The notes under the pieces were generated by a model. The model saw only the letters and a program-made list of their open reading frames with translations. It was not told where the DNA came from and made no database searches. A DNA stretch of 64,000 bases from JAAYTL01 sp031460505 (GTDB lineage: Bacteria; Bacillota; Clostridia; Tissierellales; Tissierellaceae): the NCBI GenBank assembly GCA_031460505.1, contig JAVKTT010000001.1, forward strand, positions 124,001 to 188,000, in the 5' to 3' direction. Position numbers and translations under genes: made by a program. Shown piece by piece: positions 27,933 through 37,804 of the stretch (its first letter is position 1; the number at the start of each line of letters is the position of its first letter).

Positions 27933-29591
27933 TTATGGTTTGCAAATTGCTCCTGTTGATGCAGAGGTTACTATCTTTTCATATTTTGCTAGATATCCTC
28001 TTGCTGTTGAAGCTTTAGGCTTCCAATTTAATTTTCTTTCCTCTAAGGTTGTTTCATCAATATTAAAATTTAGTATTCCATCTATCATATCAATTTCTAT
28101 TTCATCACCATCTTCAACAAATGCAATAGGTCCTCCAACACTTGCTTCTGGAGATATATGCCCTATAGATGCGCCCCTAGTGGCACCTGAAAATCTTCCA
28201 TCTGTTAATAAAGCAACATCCTTATCTAAACCCATTCCCGCAAGAGCTGATGTAGGTGTTAGCATTTCTCTCATACCAGGACCACCCTTTGGTCCTTCAT
28301 ATCGGATAACTAGTACTTCTCCTTTATTGATAGTTCCACCTAATATAGCTTCTACTGCTGCATCTTCTCCATCAAATACCCTTGCAGGTCCTTTGTGTTT
28401 TAGCATTTCTTCTGCAACAGCAGATCTTTTAACTACAGCTCCATCAGGTGCAAGATTACCCTTTAGTATGGCTATTCCTCCAGTTGCACTATATGGCTTG
28501 TCTACAGATGCAATAATGCTGTTATCTAACACCTTATGATTAGAAATCACCTTTCCAAGAGTTTTACCTGTTACATTAAGCGTATCTAAATTTAAAAGTC
28601 CCTTTTTACTAAGTTCATTCATTACTGTCATTATTCCACCTGCATCATGTAAATCTTCAATATGATTTGGTCCTGCTGGTCTTAATCTACACAAGTTTGG
28701 TGTTTTCTCACTAATATCATTAATCATATCAAGATTCATTTCTACTCCAGATTCATATGCTATTGCCAAAAGATGAAGAACAGTATTACTTGAACATCCA
28801 AGAGCCATATCAACTGCTAGGGCATTATTAAATGCTTCTTCAGTCAGTATCTGGCTAGGTGTAATATTTTCTCTTACTAAGTTCATAACTGCCATACCAG
28901 AATATTTAGCAAGCCTTATTCTATCTGCATATACTGCAGGAGTTGTCCCGTTTCCTGGAAGTGCAAGTCCTAAAGCTTCAGTCATACAATTCATAGAGTT
29001 TGCTGTAAACATACCTGAGCATGATCCACAACCAGGACAAGCTTTATTCTCCAAATCATATAGTTCCTCTTCTGCCATTGTTCCTGCGCTTACTGCTCCT
29101 ACAGCTTCAAATACTGTACTTAAGTCAACTTTGTTTCCATTTACTTTTCCTGCAAGCATTGGACCACCACTTACAATTATAGTTGGAATATCTAATCTAG
29201 CTGCTGCCATCATCATCCCTGGAACTGATTTATCACAGTTTGGTATCATTACCAACCCATCCAAACCATGAGCCCTAGTCATTACTTCAATGGAATCTGC
29301 TATTATTTCCCTACTTACTAAAGAGTACTTCATTCCTTCGTGATTCATAGCTATTCCATCACATACAGATATTGATGGAAACTCTAAAGGGGTTCCTCCT
29401 TCCATTATTACTCCTTTTTTAACAGCCTCTGCTATTTCTCTTAAATGCTTATGACCTGGAACTATTTCATTGAATGAATTTACTACACCGATTAGTGGTC
29501 TTTCAATCTCTTCATTTGTAAGCCCTAATGCTTTCAAAAGGGATCTATGGGGTGCTTTTTCTAGTCCGGATTTTACATTGTTGCTATTCAT
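27933..29591 (-). CDS. ilvD: Dihydroxy-acid dehydratase
   Basis: The 552-residue protein is full length for IlvD and contains the Fe-S cysteine motifs PNCDKSVPGM and ACPGCGSCSGMFTANSMNC, plus the C-terminal LLTDGRFSGATRG. It dehydrates 2,3-dihydroxy-isovalerate and -methylvalerate to the keto acids. The gene sits between ilvC and ilvE in the operon. Confidence 0.96.
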   Translation of the reverse strand: MNSNNVKSGLEKAPHRSLLKALGLTNEEIERPLIGVVNSFNEIVPGHKHLREIAEAVKKGVIMEGGTPLEFPSISVCDGIAMNHEGMKYSLVSREIIADSIEVMTRAHGLDGLVMIPNCDKSVPGMMMAAARLDIPTIIVSGGPMLAGKVNGNKVDLSTVFEAVGAVSAGTMAEEELYDLENKACPGCGSCSGMFTANSMNCMTEALGLALPGNGTTPAVYADRIRLAKYSGMAVMNLVRENITPSQILTEEAFNNALAVDMALGCSSNTVLHLLAIAYESGVEMNLDMINDISEKTPNLCRLRPAGPNHIEDLHDAGGIMTVMNELSKKGLLNLDTLNVTGKTLGKVISNHKVLDNSIIASVDKPYSATGGIAILKGNLAPDGAVVKRSAVAEEMLKHKGPARVFDGEDAAVEAILGGTINKGEVLVIRYEGPKGGPGMREMLTPTSALAGMGLDKDVALLTDGRFSGATRGASIGHISPEASVGGPIAFVEDGDEIEIDMIDGILNFNIDETTLEERKLNWKPKASTARGYLAKYEKIVTSASTGAICKP

Positions 29592-29604
29592 TTTCCATAC
29601 CTCC

Positions 29605-30600
29605 CTATTTCTTCAACCAGCTCATCATGCCTCTTAATTTCTTTCCAACAACCTCTACTGGATGTTCAGATTCCATTCTTCTCTTTGCGTTGAAGTAAGG
29701 CCTGTTTACTTGGTTTTCAACTAACCAATTCTTCGCAAATGTACCGTCTTGTACTTCTTTTAGAACTTTTCTCATCTCATTTCTAGTTTCTTCTGTTATT
29801 ATTCTACTTCCTACTGAATAATCACCATATTCTGCAGTATCACTGATAGAATATCTCATATAAGAAAATCCACCTTGATTTATCATATCAACTATAAGTT
29901 TCATCTCATGAACACACTCAAAATATGCACTTTCTGGATCATATCCTGCTTCAACTAATACTTCAAAGCCCGCTTTCATAAGTTCTGTAACTCCCCCACA
30001 AAGAACAGCTTGTTCACCAAATAAGTCTGTTTCAGTTTCTTCTCTAAAAGTTGTCTCTAGAACTCCTGCCCTTGCTCCACCTATTCCTGCTGCATATGCT
30101 AAACCTACTTCATAAGTATCCCCTGTAACATCTTGATGTACTGCTATTAGACATGGTACGCCTTTTCCTTCTTGATATTGACTTCTTACTGTATGTCCAG
30201 GTCCTTTAGGTGCAATCATAAACACATTTACATCAGATGGTGGAACTATTTGTCCATAATGAATATTGAATCCATGTGCAAAAGCTAGGTATTTACCCTT
30301 TTTAAGATTTGGTTTGATGTCTTTTTCATAAAGTGCCACTTGTTTTTCATCATTTATCAGTATCATTATTATATCTGATTCAGCAGCTGCATCTGCTGCT
30401 AACATAACCTTCAAGCCAGCTTCTTCTGCTTTCTTCCATGACTTGCTTCCTTCATATAGACCAACTCTTACATCTACTCCTGATTCATGAAGATTAAGGG
30501 CGTGTGCATGACCTTGACTACCAAAACCTATTACTGCTACCTTCTTATCTTTAAGTACCTCTAAGTTACATTCATTTTCATAATACATTCTTGCCATCAT
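29605..30600 (-). CDS. ilvC: Ketol-acid reductoisomerase
   Basis: The 331-residue class I enzyme shows the nucleotide-binding GFGSQGHAHALNLHESG (about 25-41), the HGFNIHYGQIVPP segment and the C-terminal knotted domain with metal-binding TDLFGEQAVLCGG and CVHEMKLIVD. It converts acetolactate or acetohydroxybutyrate to the dihydroxy acid with NAD(P)H. Two adjacent ATG codons are possible starts. Confidence 0.96.
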   Translation of the reverse strand: MMARMYYENECNLEVLKDKKVAVIGFGSQGHAHALNLHESGVDVRVGLYEGSKSWKKAEEAGLKVMLAADAAAESDIIMILINDEKQVALYEKDIKPNLKKGKYLAFAHGFNIHYGQIVPPSDVNVFMIAPKGPGHTVRSQYQEGKGVPCLIAVHQDVTGDTYEVGLAYAAGIGGARAGVLETTFREETETDLFGEQAVLCGGVTELMKAGFEVLVEAGYDPESAYFECVHEMKLIVDMINQGGFSYMRYSISDTAEYGDYSVGSRIITEETRNEMRKVLKEVQDGTFAKNWLVENQVNRPYFNAKRRMESEHPVEVVGKKLRGMMSWLKK

Positions 30601-30627
30601 TATCTCTCCTCGTATAATATGTTTATT

Positions 30628-31116
30628 TTACATTTTTTCTCCACGACTCATTGCGACAATACCTGTTTTTGCGATCTCGAGTATTCCAAAATTCTTCATC
30701 ATTTCTATAAAGCCTTTTAATTTTAACGTATCTCCCGTTAGCTCTATTACCAGTGAATTTGGTCCTACATCTAGTACATTTCCCCTGTATATTTCAGCAA
30801 TTTGAATTATCTGAGCTCTATTTTCGTTATTGGATTTTACTTTGATTAACATAAGCTCTCTTCTAATGGTTTCATCTTCAGAAAATACCTTTACTTTAAC
30901 TACATCTACTATTTTATAGACCTGCTTTTGTATCTGGTCTAAAATCTCCTCATCACCCTTCACTGTAAGGGTAAATCTTGTATGCCCTGGAGTATTGGTC
31001 CCACCTGATGTCATCTTCTCAACTAAATAGCCCCTTCTATTGAACATGGATAAAATTCTTGCTGCTATTCCATTGGTATTCTTAGATATAATAAGCATTT
31101 CGTAGGTCTTATACAT
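30628..31116 (-). CDS. ilvN: Acetolactate synthase small regulatory subunit
   Basis: The 162-residue protein has an N-terminal ACT domain (about 4-75; GIAARILSMFNRRGYLVEK) and the conserved C-terminal half (REL-MLIKV, VGPNSLVIELTGD). It binds valine-type effectors and tunes the large subunit. It overlaps the 3' end of ilvB by eight bases, so the two are translationally coupled. Confidence 0.94.
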   Translation of the reverse strand: MYKTYEMLIISKNTNGIAARILSMFNRRGYLVEKMTSGGTNTPGHTRFTLTVKGDEEILDQIQKQVYKIVDVVKVKVFSEDETIRRELMLIKVKSNNENRAQIIQIAEIYRGNVLDVGPNSLVIELTGDTLKLKGFIEMMKNFGILEIAKTGIVAMSRGEKM

Positions 31117-32827
31117 TCTCTAACACCCCTTTTTTTCCAACCATATCCAGTGCACTTGCACCAGATGGTATCATTGGAAGGACATTGGCCTCCTTCTCAA
31201 CTACACACTCGATGATTGTTGCTTCATTTGATTCAATCAGTTCTCTTAGGTTATTTTCCATGTCATCCTTTGTTTCAATTCTTTCAAATTTTATTCCATA
31301 TGCTTCTGCGATCTTACTAAAATCTGGATTGATACTTAAGTCTACAAATGAATACCTTCCTTCGTTAAACATTTCTTGCCACTGTCTTACCATTCCTAAA
31401 TAGGAATTATTTATTACTACCACTTTAATAGGTAAATTATATTGTTTAATCATCATCAACTCTTGATAAGTCATCTGGAAACCTCCATCACCTACAACAC
31501 ATACTATCTTTTCTTTTGGTTTTGCAATCTGTGCCCCTATTGCAGCTGGTAGTCCAAACCCCATAGTTCCCGCTCCTCCTGAAGATATGATTGTATTTGG
31601 TCTATTAAAGCTTAAATACTGGGCTGCCCACATTTGGTGCTGTCCTACATCTGTAGTAACTATTGCATTACCTTGAAGAATATTGTTAAGAGATTTCATT
31701 ACCTCCTGTGGCATCAATTTGCCTTCCTTTCCTTTTCCATGAGAAAGTGGATACTGTTCTTTCCATAATTTGAGCTGATGTCTCCATTCTTTATGCTCTA
31801 ATCTATCTATCGAACTGTTGAAGTTCTCCAATACATTTTTTAAATCACCAACAATTGGAACATCTATTAACTTATTTTTTCCTATTTCTGCTGGATCGAT
31901 ATCTATATGTATTATCTCAGCTTTTGCACAGAATTTTTCAGGATTGCCTGCTATCCTATCATCAAACCTTATACCTGCTGCTATTACGACATCTGCTTCA
32001 GATGTTGCATAATTCGCAGTTACAGTACCATGCATACCAAGCATTCCAAGACTTAATTCATCATCACTTGGAAATACTCCAAGCCCCAATAAAGTTGTGG
32101 TCACAGGTATATCTGTTTTTTTCGCAAACTCCCTTAAATCATCAGATGAATTGGATTTTAATACACCTGCCCCTGCAATTATTAGTGGCCTCTTTGCCTC
32201 TTTAATAAGATTTATTGCAGTCTTAATTTGTTTTTTATGTCCTCGTATTGTTGGGTCATAGCCTTCAAGATTCAATTCTTTATTGAAGCTTCTTTCAAAC
32301 TCAGCATAATCAATTTCTTCTAGTTGAATATCCTTCGGGATATCAATCAGTACAGGACCTGGTCTTCCAGTTGTTGCAATATAGTATGATTCTTTAATTA
32401 TTCTAGGCAAGTCCCTAATATCTGTAACAAGATAGCTATTCTTTGTTATTGGAAGTGTAATACCAACTATGTCACTCTCTTGAAACGAATCCTTGCCTAA
32501 CATATTTAATCCAACTTGCCCTGTTATTGCTAATAGAGGAATTGAATCCATATGGGCTGTCATAATACCTGTAACAATATTAGTAGCTCCAGGTCCAGAA
32601 GTTGCAATACAGACTCCTATGTTTCCAGAAGCTCGTGCATATCCATCTGCTTCATGGGCTGAACCTTGCTCATGTCTAGAAAAATAATGGTTAATTTTTT
32701 TATACTTATAGATTTCATCATATATTGGAATTACTGAACCACCTGGATATCCGAACATGTCTCTAATTCCTAATCTATAAAGACATTCTAATAGAATCCT
32801 AGCACCATTGATTTTTTTTCTTTCCAT
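31109..32827 (-). CDS. ilvB: Acetolactate synthase large subunit
   Basis: The 572-residue TPP enzyme has the catalytic Glu53 in SRHEQGSAHEADGYARA, the acetohydroxyacid-synthase segment IATSGPGATNIVTGI and the TPP motif starting GDGGFQMTYQEL. It condenses pyruvate with pyruvate or 2-oxobutyrate in the first common step of branched-chain synthesis. It is the first gene after the Ile T-box. Confidence 0.95.
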   Translation of the reverse strand: MERKKINGARILLECLYRLGIRDMFGYPGGSVIPIYDEIYKYKKINHYFSRHEQGSAHEADGYARASGNIGVCIATSGPGATNIVTGIMTAHMDSIPLLAITGQVGLNMLGKDSFQESDIVGITLPITKNSYLVTDIRDLPRIIKESYYIATTGRPGPVLIDIPKDIQLEEIDYAEFERSFNKELNLEGYDPTIRGHKKQIKTAINLIKEAKRPLIIAGAGVLKSNSSDDLREFAKKTDIPVTTTLLGLGVFPSDDELSLGMLGMHGTVTANYATSEADVVIAAGIRFDDRIAGNPEKFCAKAEIIHIDIDPAEIGKNKLIDVPIVGDLKNVLENFNSSIDRLEHKEWRHQLKLWKEQYPLSHGKGKEGKLMPQEVMKSLNNILQGNAIVTTDVGQHQMWAAQYLSFNRPNTIISSGGAGTMGFGLPAAIGAQIAKPKEKIVCVVGDGGFQMTYQELMMIKQYNLPIKVVVINNSYLGMVRQWQEMFNEGRYSFVDLSINPDFSKIAEAYGIKFERIETKDDMENNLRELIESNEATIIECVVEKEANVLPMIPSGASALDMVGKKGVLENV

Positions 32828-32900
32828 AGTAACACCTTCTTTATCTAATTATGATAATACTCACAGTCTCTATAGTAATTAAACTTGTTTACATCCTATA

Positions 32901-33010
32901 CCTAATACGCAGTCTCGAAACACAAATCTGTTTACTCACTATTCGTTCGTACAGATTTGGTTCTCGTTGCGGTTGACCTACATCAGTTCACTATCGTTCA
33001 CTGTGTTAGG
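32901..33010. repeat. 110-bp palindromic, MITE-like element
   Basis: The segment begins CCTAATACGCAG and ends CTGTGTTAGG, which are imperfect terminal inverted repeats. Inside, CAAATCTGT and ACAGATTTG pair around a loop, flanked by further complementary stretches (CGCAGTCTCGAAAC with GTTCTCGTTGCG), and a second hairpin lies near TTCACTATCGTTCAC. It sits between the T-box terminator and ilvB, so it is transcribed in the leader. It looks like a small non-coding mobile repeat; no second copy was noticed in this window. Confidence 0.5.
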
Positions 33011-33020
33011 GCATACAAAA

Positions 33021-33325
33021 GTCCCTAGTATATATAAATATACTAGGGACGAATAAACTCGTGGTACCACCCATGTTTACGACTAACTCACGTTAGTTGA
33101 CTCTTCAGGTCCAAGTTTAACACTTTAACCCTAGCCATGTAACGGTGGCGATTCTCTTTTGAGAAACCGGTCTAATTTACTCTGTTTAAACATTTCAATC
33201 GACAGCTCTGGAGTGATTATTATATACAATCTTAACCCTGACTCTCACCATTTGTCAGTTCTCTGTAATTAAGGCAAAGTATTTTTCTCTCCGTCAAAAC
33301 TTTTGTTTATTGTTTTTTGTAATTA
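33021..33325 (-). promoter_or_regulatory. T-box leader of the ilv operon (Ile)
   Basis: The minus-strand leader has GAATCGCCACCG-type stems, the antiterminator block GGGTGGTACCACG and a 13-bp perfect terminator hairpin (33021-33033 with 33038-33050) followed by TTTTGT. The likely specifier is ATC (33215-33217), ten bases before GAGC, the same spacing as in the serine T-boxes, so it reads isoleucine. The UGGU bulge would match an A discriminator, as expected for tRNA-Ile. Confidence 0.93.
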
Positions 33326-33331
33326 AGAGAT

Positions 33332-33360
33332 ATCTTATATCTTATTTTATAATTTGTCAA
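33332..33360 (-). promoter_or_regulatory. Sigma-A promoter of the ilv operon
   Basis: On the minus strand TTGACA (33360-33355) and TAAGAT (33337-33332) are 17 bases apart, upstream of the T-box. Confidence 0.75.
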
Positions 33361-33379
33361 CACTTTTTTGCTTTACTAG

Positions 33380-34711
33380 TTAACCTCTTTGCTCTACTGG
33401 TGTAAGTTTCTTATCATCTATTATTGTTTCAGTAAAGTTCAGATGTTCTTCTAACAATCTTTCTGTCTGAAGTTTTTCTCTTGCTACGGATAGCATTAAT
33501 TTGATTCTATTTTCTTGATTTACTTTTGTTGCACCTGGGTCATAATCAATTGGCACTATATTAGATTCTTCATGAATTTCCTTGAACTTTCTCACTAGTC
33601 CTTTGCCAATGATATGATTTGGAAGACATCCAAATGGCTGTGTACAGATTATATTTTCATAACCTAATTGTATCAGCTCCATCATTTCTGCAGGAAGTAA
33701 CCATCCTTCTCCCATCTTTGCTCCAAGTCCGATTACTTTCTCACCTAATGATTTCAAATGCTTAAATCCAGTAGGTGCTACAAATCTGTCATGTTTTTTT
33801 ACTGCATCTATAATGTCATTCTCTATTTTAATTAGTAGTTCATTTATTAGCTTAGAGCCTTTACTCTTGATATATTTTCCTCCATAAAGTGCAGCATCTA
33901 TAACTCCATTTTCAACACAATACATCAGAAATCCTAATAAACCAGGTACCATTACTTCACAATCTTCATCATATAAAAATTCTTCTAGATGGTTATTTCC
34001 AAAACTAGAATATTTCACATATATTTCTCCAACTATGCCAACTTTAACTTTTGGAGTCTTTACTATTTCTATTTCTGCGAAAGATTGTGATATCTTATTA
34101 AGGTTTTCTTTTATTTTTCTTAGTGAATATCCCTTTTCATTGATCATTTCATGTGATAATTTTTCTATCCAAGTTTCAACAAGTGCTTTACTTTCTCCTT
34201 TATTGACTTCATAAGGTTTAACTTGATTATCTAAAAGCATAAGTAAGTCACCATATGCCACTACAGCTAGGGATTCTTTTAACATTTGTAAGGTATACTT
34301 AAATCCACTATTTTTTTCTAATCCCGATGCATTTAGTGAAATTACTGGAACTTGTTCATACCCTGCCTTTACTAATGCCTTTCTTAATAGATGGATATAG
34401 TTTGAAGCACGACATCCACCACCTGTTTGAGTAATCATAAGAGCAGTCTTATTGACATCATATTTCCCACTCTTTAATGCATCTATTAATTGGCCTATTA
34501 CTAGAAGAGCAGGATAACAGGTATCATTGTGCACAAGCTTTAAACCTTCGTCCACAACACGCTGTCCTTCATTATTTAGTACCACCAAATTGTAGCCATG
34601 ACTTCTAAATACTTTTTCTAGCATAGAAAAATGTATTGGCAGCATATTTGGAACTAAAATTTTATAATCCTTTTTCATATCCTCTGTAAATTCAACCACT
34701 TTATTGCGCAA
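33380..34711 (-). CDS. Acyl-CoA dehydratase activase-related protein, C-terminal part of a split system
   Basis: The 443-residue protein belongs to the DUF2229/2-hydroxyacyl-CoA-dehydratase-related family. Cysteine-bearing segments HNDTCYPALLVIGQL, QTGGGCRASNY and TQPFGCLPNHIIGKG resemble Fe-S ligands of the dehydratase fold. In many clostridia these sequences form the last third of a single, roughly 1,400-residue activase; here they are a separate gene overlapping the preceding gene by 11 bases. A TTG start at 34711 is assumed; an ATG at 34675 is an alternative. The dehydratase it may serve is not in the window. Confidence 0.8.
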   Translation of the reverse strand: MRNKVVEFTEDMKKDYKILVPNMLPIHFSMLEKVFRSHGYNLVVLNNEGQRVVDEGLKLVHNDTCYPALLVIGQLIDALKSGKYDVNKTALMITQTGGGCRASNYIHLLRKALVKAGYEQVPVISLNASGLEKNSGFKYTLQMLKESLAVVAYGDLLMLLDNQVKPYEVNKGESKALVETWIEKLSHEMINEKGYSLRKIKENLNKISQSFAEIEIVKTPKVKVGIVGEIYVKYSSFGNNHLEEFLYDEDCEVMVPGLLGFLMYCVENGVIDAALYGGKYIKSKGSKLINELLIKIENDIIDAVKKHDRFVAPTGFKHLKSLGEKVIGLGAKMGEGWLLPAEMMELIQLGYENIICTQPFGCLPNHIIGKGLVRKFKEIHEESNIVPIDYDPGATKVNQENRIKLMLSVAREKLQTERLLEEHLNFTETIIDDKKLTPVEQRG

Positions 34712-37628
34712 TATTAATCACTTCTTCCTCTCTTTGAGCTATTGCAGCTAATAAGCTTCTCAATCTAATCTTTACTGCTCCTAAATTTGTTATCTCATCA
34801 ATTTTTATCTGAGTATAAATCTTACCTTCTTCTTCCAAGATGCTTTGTACTTCATCAGTAGTTACTGCATCTAATCCACATCCAAAGGATACGAGCTGGA
34901 CTAAATTAATATTTGGTTTGTCTTTTATATAGTTTGCTGCAGAGAACATTCTTGAATGATAAGTCCATTGGTTTAAGATATCTGTAGGAATCTTTTCACT
35001 TAAGTGACTTATGGAATCCTCTGAAACAACTACCACATCAAATTCTGTAATAAGCTTGGCTATCCCATGATTGATTTCAGGATCAATATGATATGGTCTA
35101 CCAGCTAAGACAATTATTTGCTTATTATTTGCTTCTGCTATTGCTAAATAATTTTTACCCATATCTCTAATTTTGTTTAAATATAATTCATATTCATCAT
35201 AAGCTTTATAAACTGCTAATTTTACCTCTTTAAAAGACATTCCACCAAAATTTTCATCTAATATTCGATACATGGTTTTGGTAAAATCTTTCTTTCTATG
35301 TATGCCTATATAGTCATAGATAAACTTCACATTTTCAATTCCTGACACATTCGCATTTATTACTTCTGGGTAATAAGCTACAACGGGACAGTTAAAGTGA
35401 TTGTCACCTTTTTGCTCATCTATATTATATGTCATACAAGGGTAAAATATGGCATCCACATCTTTTTCCAAGAGATAATCAATATGTCCATGCATTAACT
35501 TTGCTGGGAAGCATACTGTATCCGAAGGTATAGTATGTTGTCCTTTTAAGTATAGTTCTCTATTTGAAGTAGGAGACGTAATTACTTCAAATCCAAGGCT
35601 TGTAAATAATTTATGCCAAAATGGTAATAGTTCATACATATTTAAGCCCATTGGTAAACCAATTTGACCTCTATTACCTTTAACAGGTTTATATTCTTCT
35701 AAAAGAGACAATTTATAATCAAATATATTGTATTTCTTCTCTGTATTTTTAGTAGAAATTGGTCTTTCACATTTATTTCCTGCAATATATTTTCGATTTC
35801 CATCAAATGTATTCACAGTAAGTTTGCAATTGTTATTGCAAAGACCGCAATTTACCATCTTTGCTGAATGCTTAAAATTCTCCAGTTCACTTTTGGTTAT
35901 TATACTGCTCTTGCCTTTACTTATTTCTTTAGAATATAAAGCAGCACCATAAGCACCCATTAGACCTGAAATGTTTGGTCTTACTACATTTCTACCTAAT
36001 TCTTGTTCAAATGCTCTTAGTACCACATCATTATGGAAGGTTCCACCCTGCACTACAATATTTTCTCCTAAACTGTCAGCTGAAGCAGCTCTGATAACCT
36101 TGTATATAGCATTTTTTACAACGCTTATTGATAAACCTGCAGATATATCCTCTACAGTAGCTCCATCTTTCTGAGCTTGTTTTACTGATGAGTTCATAAA
36201 TACAGTACATCTTGAGCCTAAATCAACAGGATTAGTTGATCTTAGTCCAATTGAAGCAAAGTCCTTTATTGAATAATTTAATGCACTTGCAAATGTCTGT
36301 AAAAACGAGCCACATCCCGATGAACAAGCTTCATTTAAGAAGATATTATCAATTGCACCATTTCTAATTTTAAAACATTTTATATCTTGCCCACCAATGT
36401 CTATAATAAAATCCACTTCTGGCTTGAATTTTTTTGCTGCAGTATAATGAGCCATAGTTTCAACTAGTCCATAATCTATCTTAAAAGCATTTTTGATTAT
36501 TTCTTCACCATAACCCGTTACTGCAGAAGATTTTATCTTTATTTCTGGATATTTTTCATAAAACTCCAATAAGAAGTCCTTTATTATAGGCACTGGATTC
36601 CCACTATTCGGAAGATATTTAGAACATAAAATCTCCTCATTTTCATCTATAATAGTTGCCTTTACTGTTGTAGATCCGGCATCTATACCTAAATATGCAT
36701 CTCCAGTATAAATTTCTGGGTCATTAAAGTCTACTTTCTCTTTTGAATGTCTATCAAAGAATTCATCATAATCATCTTTACTATTAAACAATGATGATGA
36801 GCTTACATAACCAACTTCAACTTTATAATTCTCAATCTTTGATATCAATTCATCTAAATTAAATGGTTTACTTAAATCTGTATAAGCTGCTCCCAAGGCT
36901 ACAAAATATAGGGAGTTTTCAGGACATATTCCTTCCACACCTAATATATTATCAAAGCTTTTTCTTAACTCTGATAGAAATGTCAGTGGCCCACCTAGAT
37001 ATACAACTTTTCCTTCTATTTCTCTACCTTGAGCTAATCCTGCTACTGTTTGATTTACTACTGCTGCCATTATGCTAGCAGATATATCATTTTTATTTGC
37101 CCCTTGATTTAATAGGGGTTGCACATCTGATTTAGCAAATACACCACATCTAGATGCTATTGTATATATCTTATTATAATCTTCTGCTAACTCATTCATT
37201 TCAACTAAACTTACATTTAGTAGTGAAGCCATTTGGTCTAAAAATGCACCAGTACCCCCAGCGCATGAACCATTCATTCGTACTTCCATCCCATTTGTAA
37301 GGAAAAGAATTTTAGCATCTTCTCCACCAAGTTCTATTACTATATCTGAATATGGAATCATTCTTTTGACAGCTATTCTTGTTGAATAGACTTCTTGAAT
37401 AAATGGAATTCCAAAATTTTCAGCTAAACCCATACCTGCTGAACCAGATATAGATAAATCAAATTTATCTTCAAGTGGAAATTGATTCCTTATTTGCTTT
37501 AATAAGAAAGAAGTCTTTTCATTGACTTGAGAGTAATGTCTTTCATATGAATGAAAGACTAAATTTTCATTATCATCTAGTACCACGCATTTAAGCGTAG
37601 TTGAGCCTACGTCTAAACCTATTTTCAC
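34701..37628 (-). CDS. Tandem BcrAD/BadFG-type acyl-CoA dehydratase activase
   Basis: The protein (about 975 residues) carries two ASKHA ATPase domains of the HgdC/BadF type (about 1-255 and 310-570). Each has its cluster cysteines: SCAGGTGAFLDQ with SRCGVFAKSDVQP, and ACSSGCGSFLQT with SRCTVFMNSSVKQ. A DUF2229 region follows (about 640-860; YPCMTYN, PCVAYYP-like). Such activases use ATP to inject an electron into 2-hydroxyacyl-CoA dehydratases. The GTG at 37628 fits AAAGG spacing best; a GTG at 37637 and an ATG at 37634 lie upstream. No dehydratase partner is adjacent, so this may be an orphan or general activator. Confidence 0.85.
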   Translation of the reverse strand: MKIGLDVGSTTLKCVVLDDNENLVFHSYERHYSQVNEKTSFLLKQIRNQFPLEDKFDLSISGSAGMGLAENFGIPFIQEVYSTRIAVKRMIPYSDIVIELGGEDAKILFLTNGMEVRMNGSCAGGTGAFLDQMASLLNVSLVEMNELAEDYNKIYTIASRCGVFAKSDVQPLLNQGANKNDISASIMAAVVNQTVAGLAQGREIEGKVVYLGGPLTFLSELRKSFDNILGVEGICPENSLYFVALGAAYTDLSKPFNLDELISKIENYKVEVGYVSSSSLFNSKDDYDEFFDRHSKEKVDFNDPEIYTGDAYLGIDAGSTTVKATIIDENEEILCSKYLPNSGNPVPIIKDFLLEFYEKYPEIKIKSSAVTGYGEEIIKNAFKIDYGLVETMAHYTAAKKFKPEVDFIIDIGGQDIKCFKIRNGAIDNIFLNEACSSGCGSFLQTFASALNYSIKDFASIGLRSTNPVDLGSRCTVFMNSSVKQAQKDGATVEDISAGLSISVVKNAIYKVIRAASADSLGENIVVQGGTFHNDVVLRAFEQELGRNVVRPNISGLMGAYGAALYSKEISKGKSSIITKSELENFKHSAKMVNCGLCNNNCKLTVNTFDGNRKYIAGNKCERPISTKNTEKKYNIFDYKLSLLEEYKPVKGNRGQIGLPMGLNMYELLPFWHKLFTSLGFEVITSPTSNRELYLKGQHTIPSDTVCFPAKLMHGHIDYLLEKDVDAIFYPCMTYNIDEQKGDNHFNCPVVAYYPEVINANVSGIENVKFIYDYIGIHRKKDFTKTMYRILDENFGGMSFKEVKLAVYKAYDEYELYLNKIRDMGKNYLAIAEANNKQIIVLAGRPYHIDPEINHGIAKLITEFDVVVVSEDSISHLSEKIPTDILNQWTYHSRMFSAANYIKDKPNINLVQLVSFGCGLDAVTTDEVQSILEEEGKIYTQIKIDEITNLGAVKIRLRSLLAAIAQREEEVINIAQ

Positions 37629-37804
37629 ATCCATCACCTTTCTATACCGATATTATATCACATTAATTTTTTTAGTCTATATTGTGAATTGTAAAGTATT
37701 TTTGAGTTGTCTCAAAATTGTTAAACTTTGAAATCTTTTGTATCTATATGTTAAATATGCTACAATTAAACCAAATATTAGTATTTTCATAAGGGGGTTA
37801 TAGC

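Noticed and set aside
27940..28539. 199-residue open frame antisense to ilvD
   Set aside because: Serine/proline-rich translation typical of the reverse strand of a well-conserved gene; no start signal.
31855..32205. Leucine/histidine/glutamine-rich open frame on the plus strand
   Set aside because: It is antisense to ilvB, has skewed composition and no ribosome site; it is a shadow frame.
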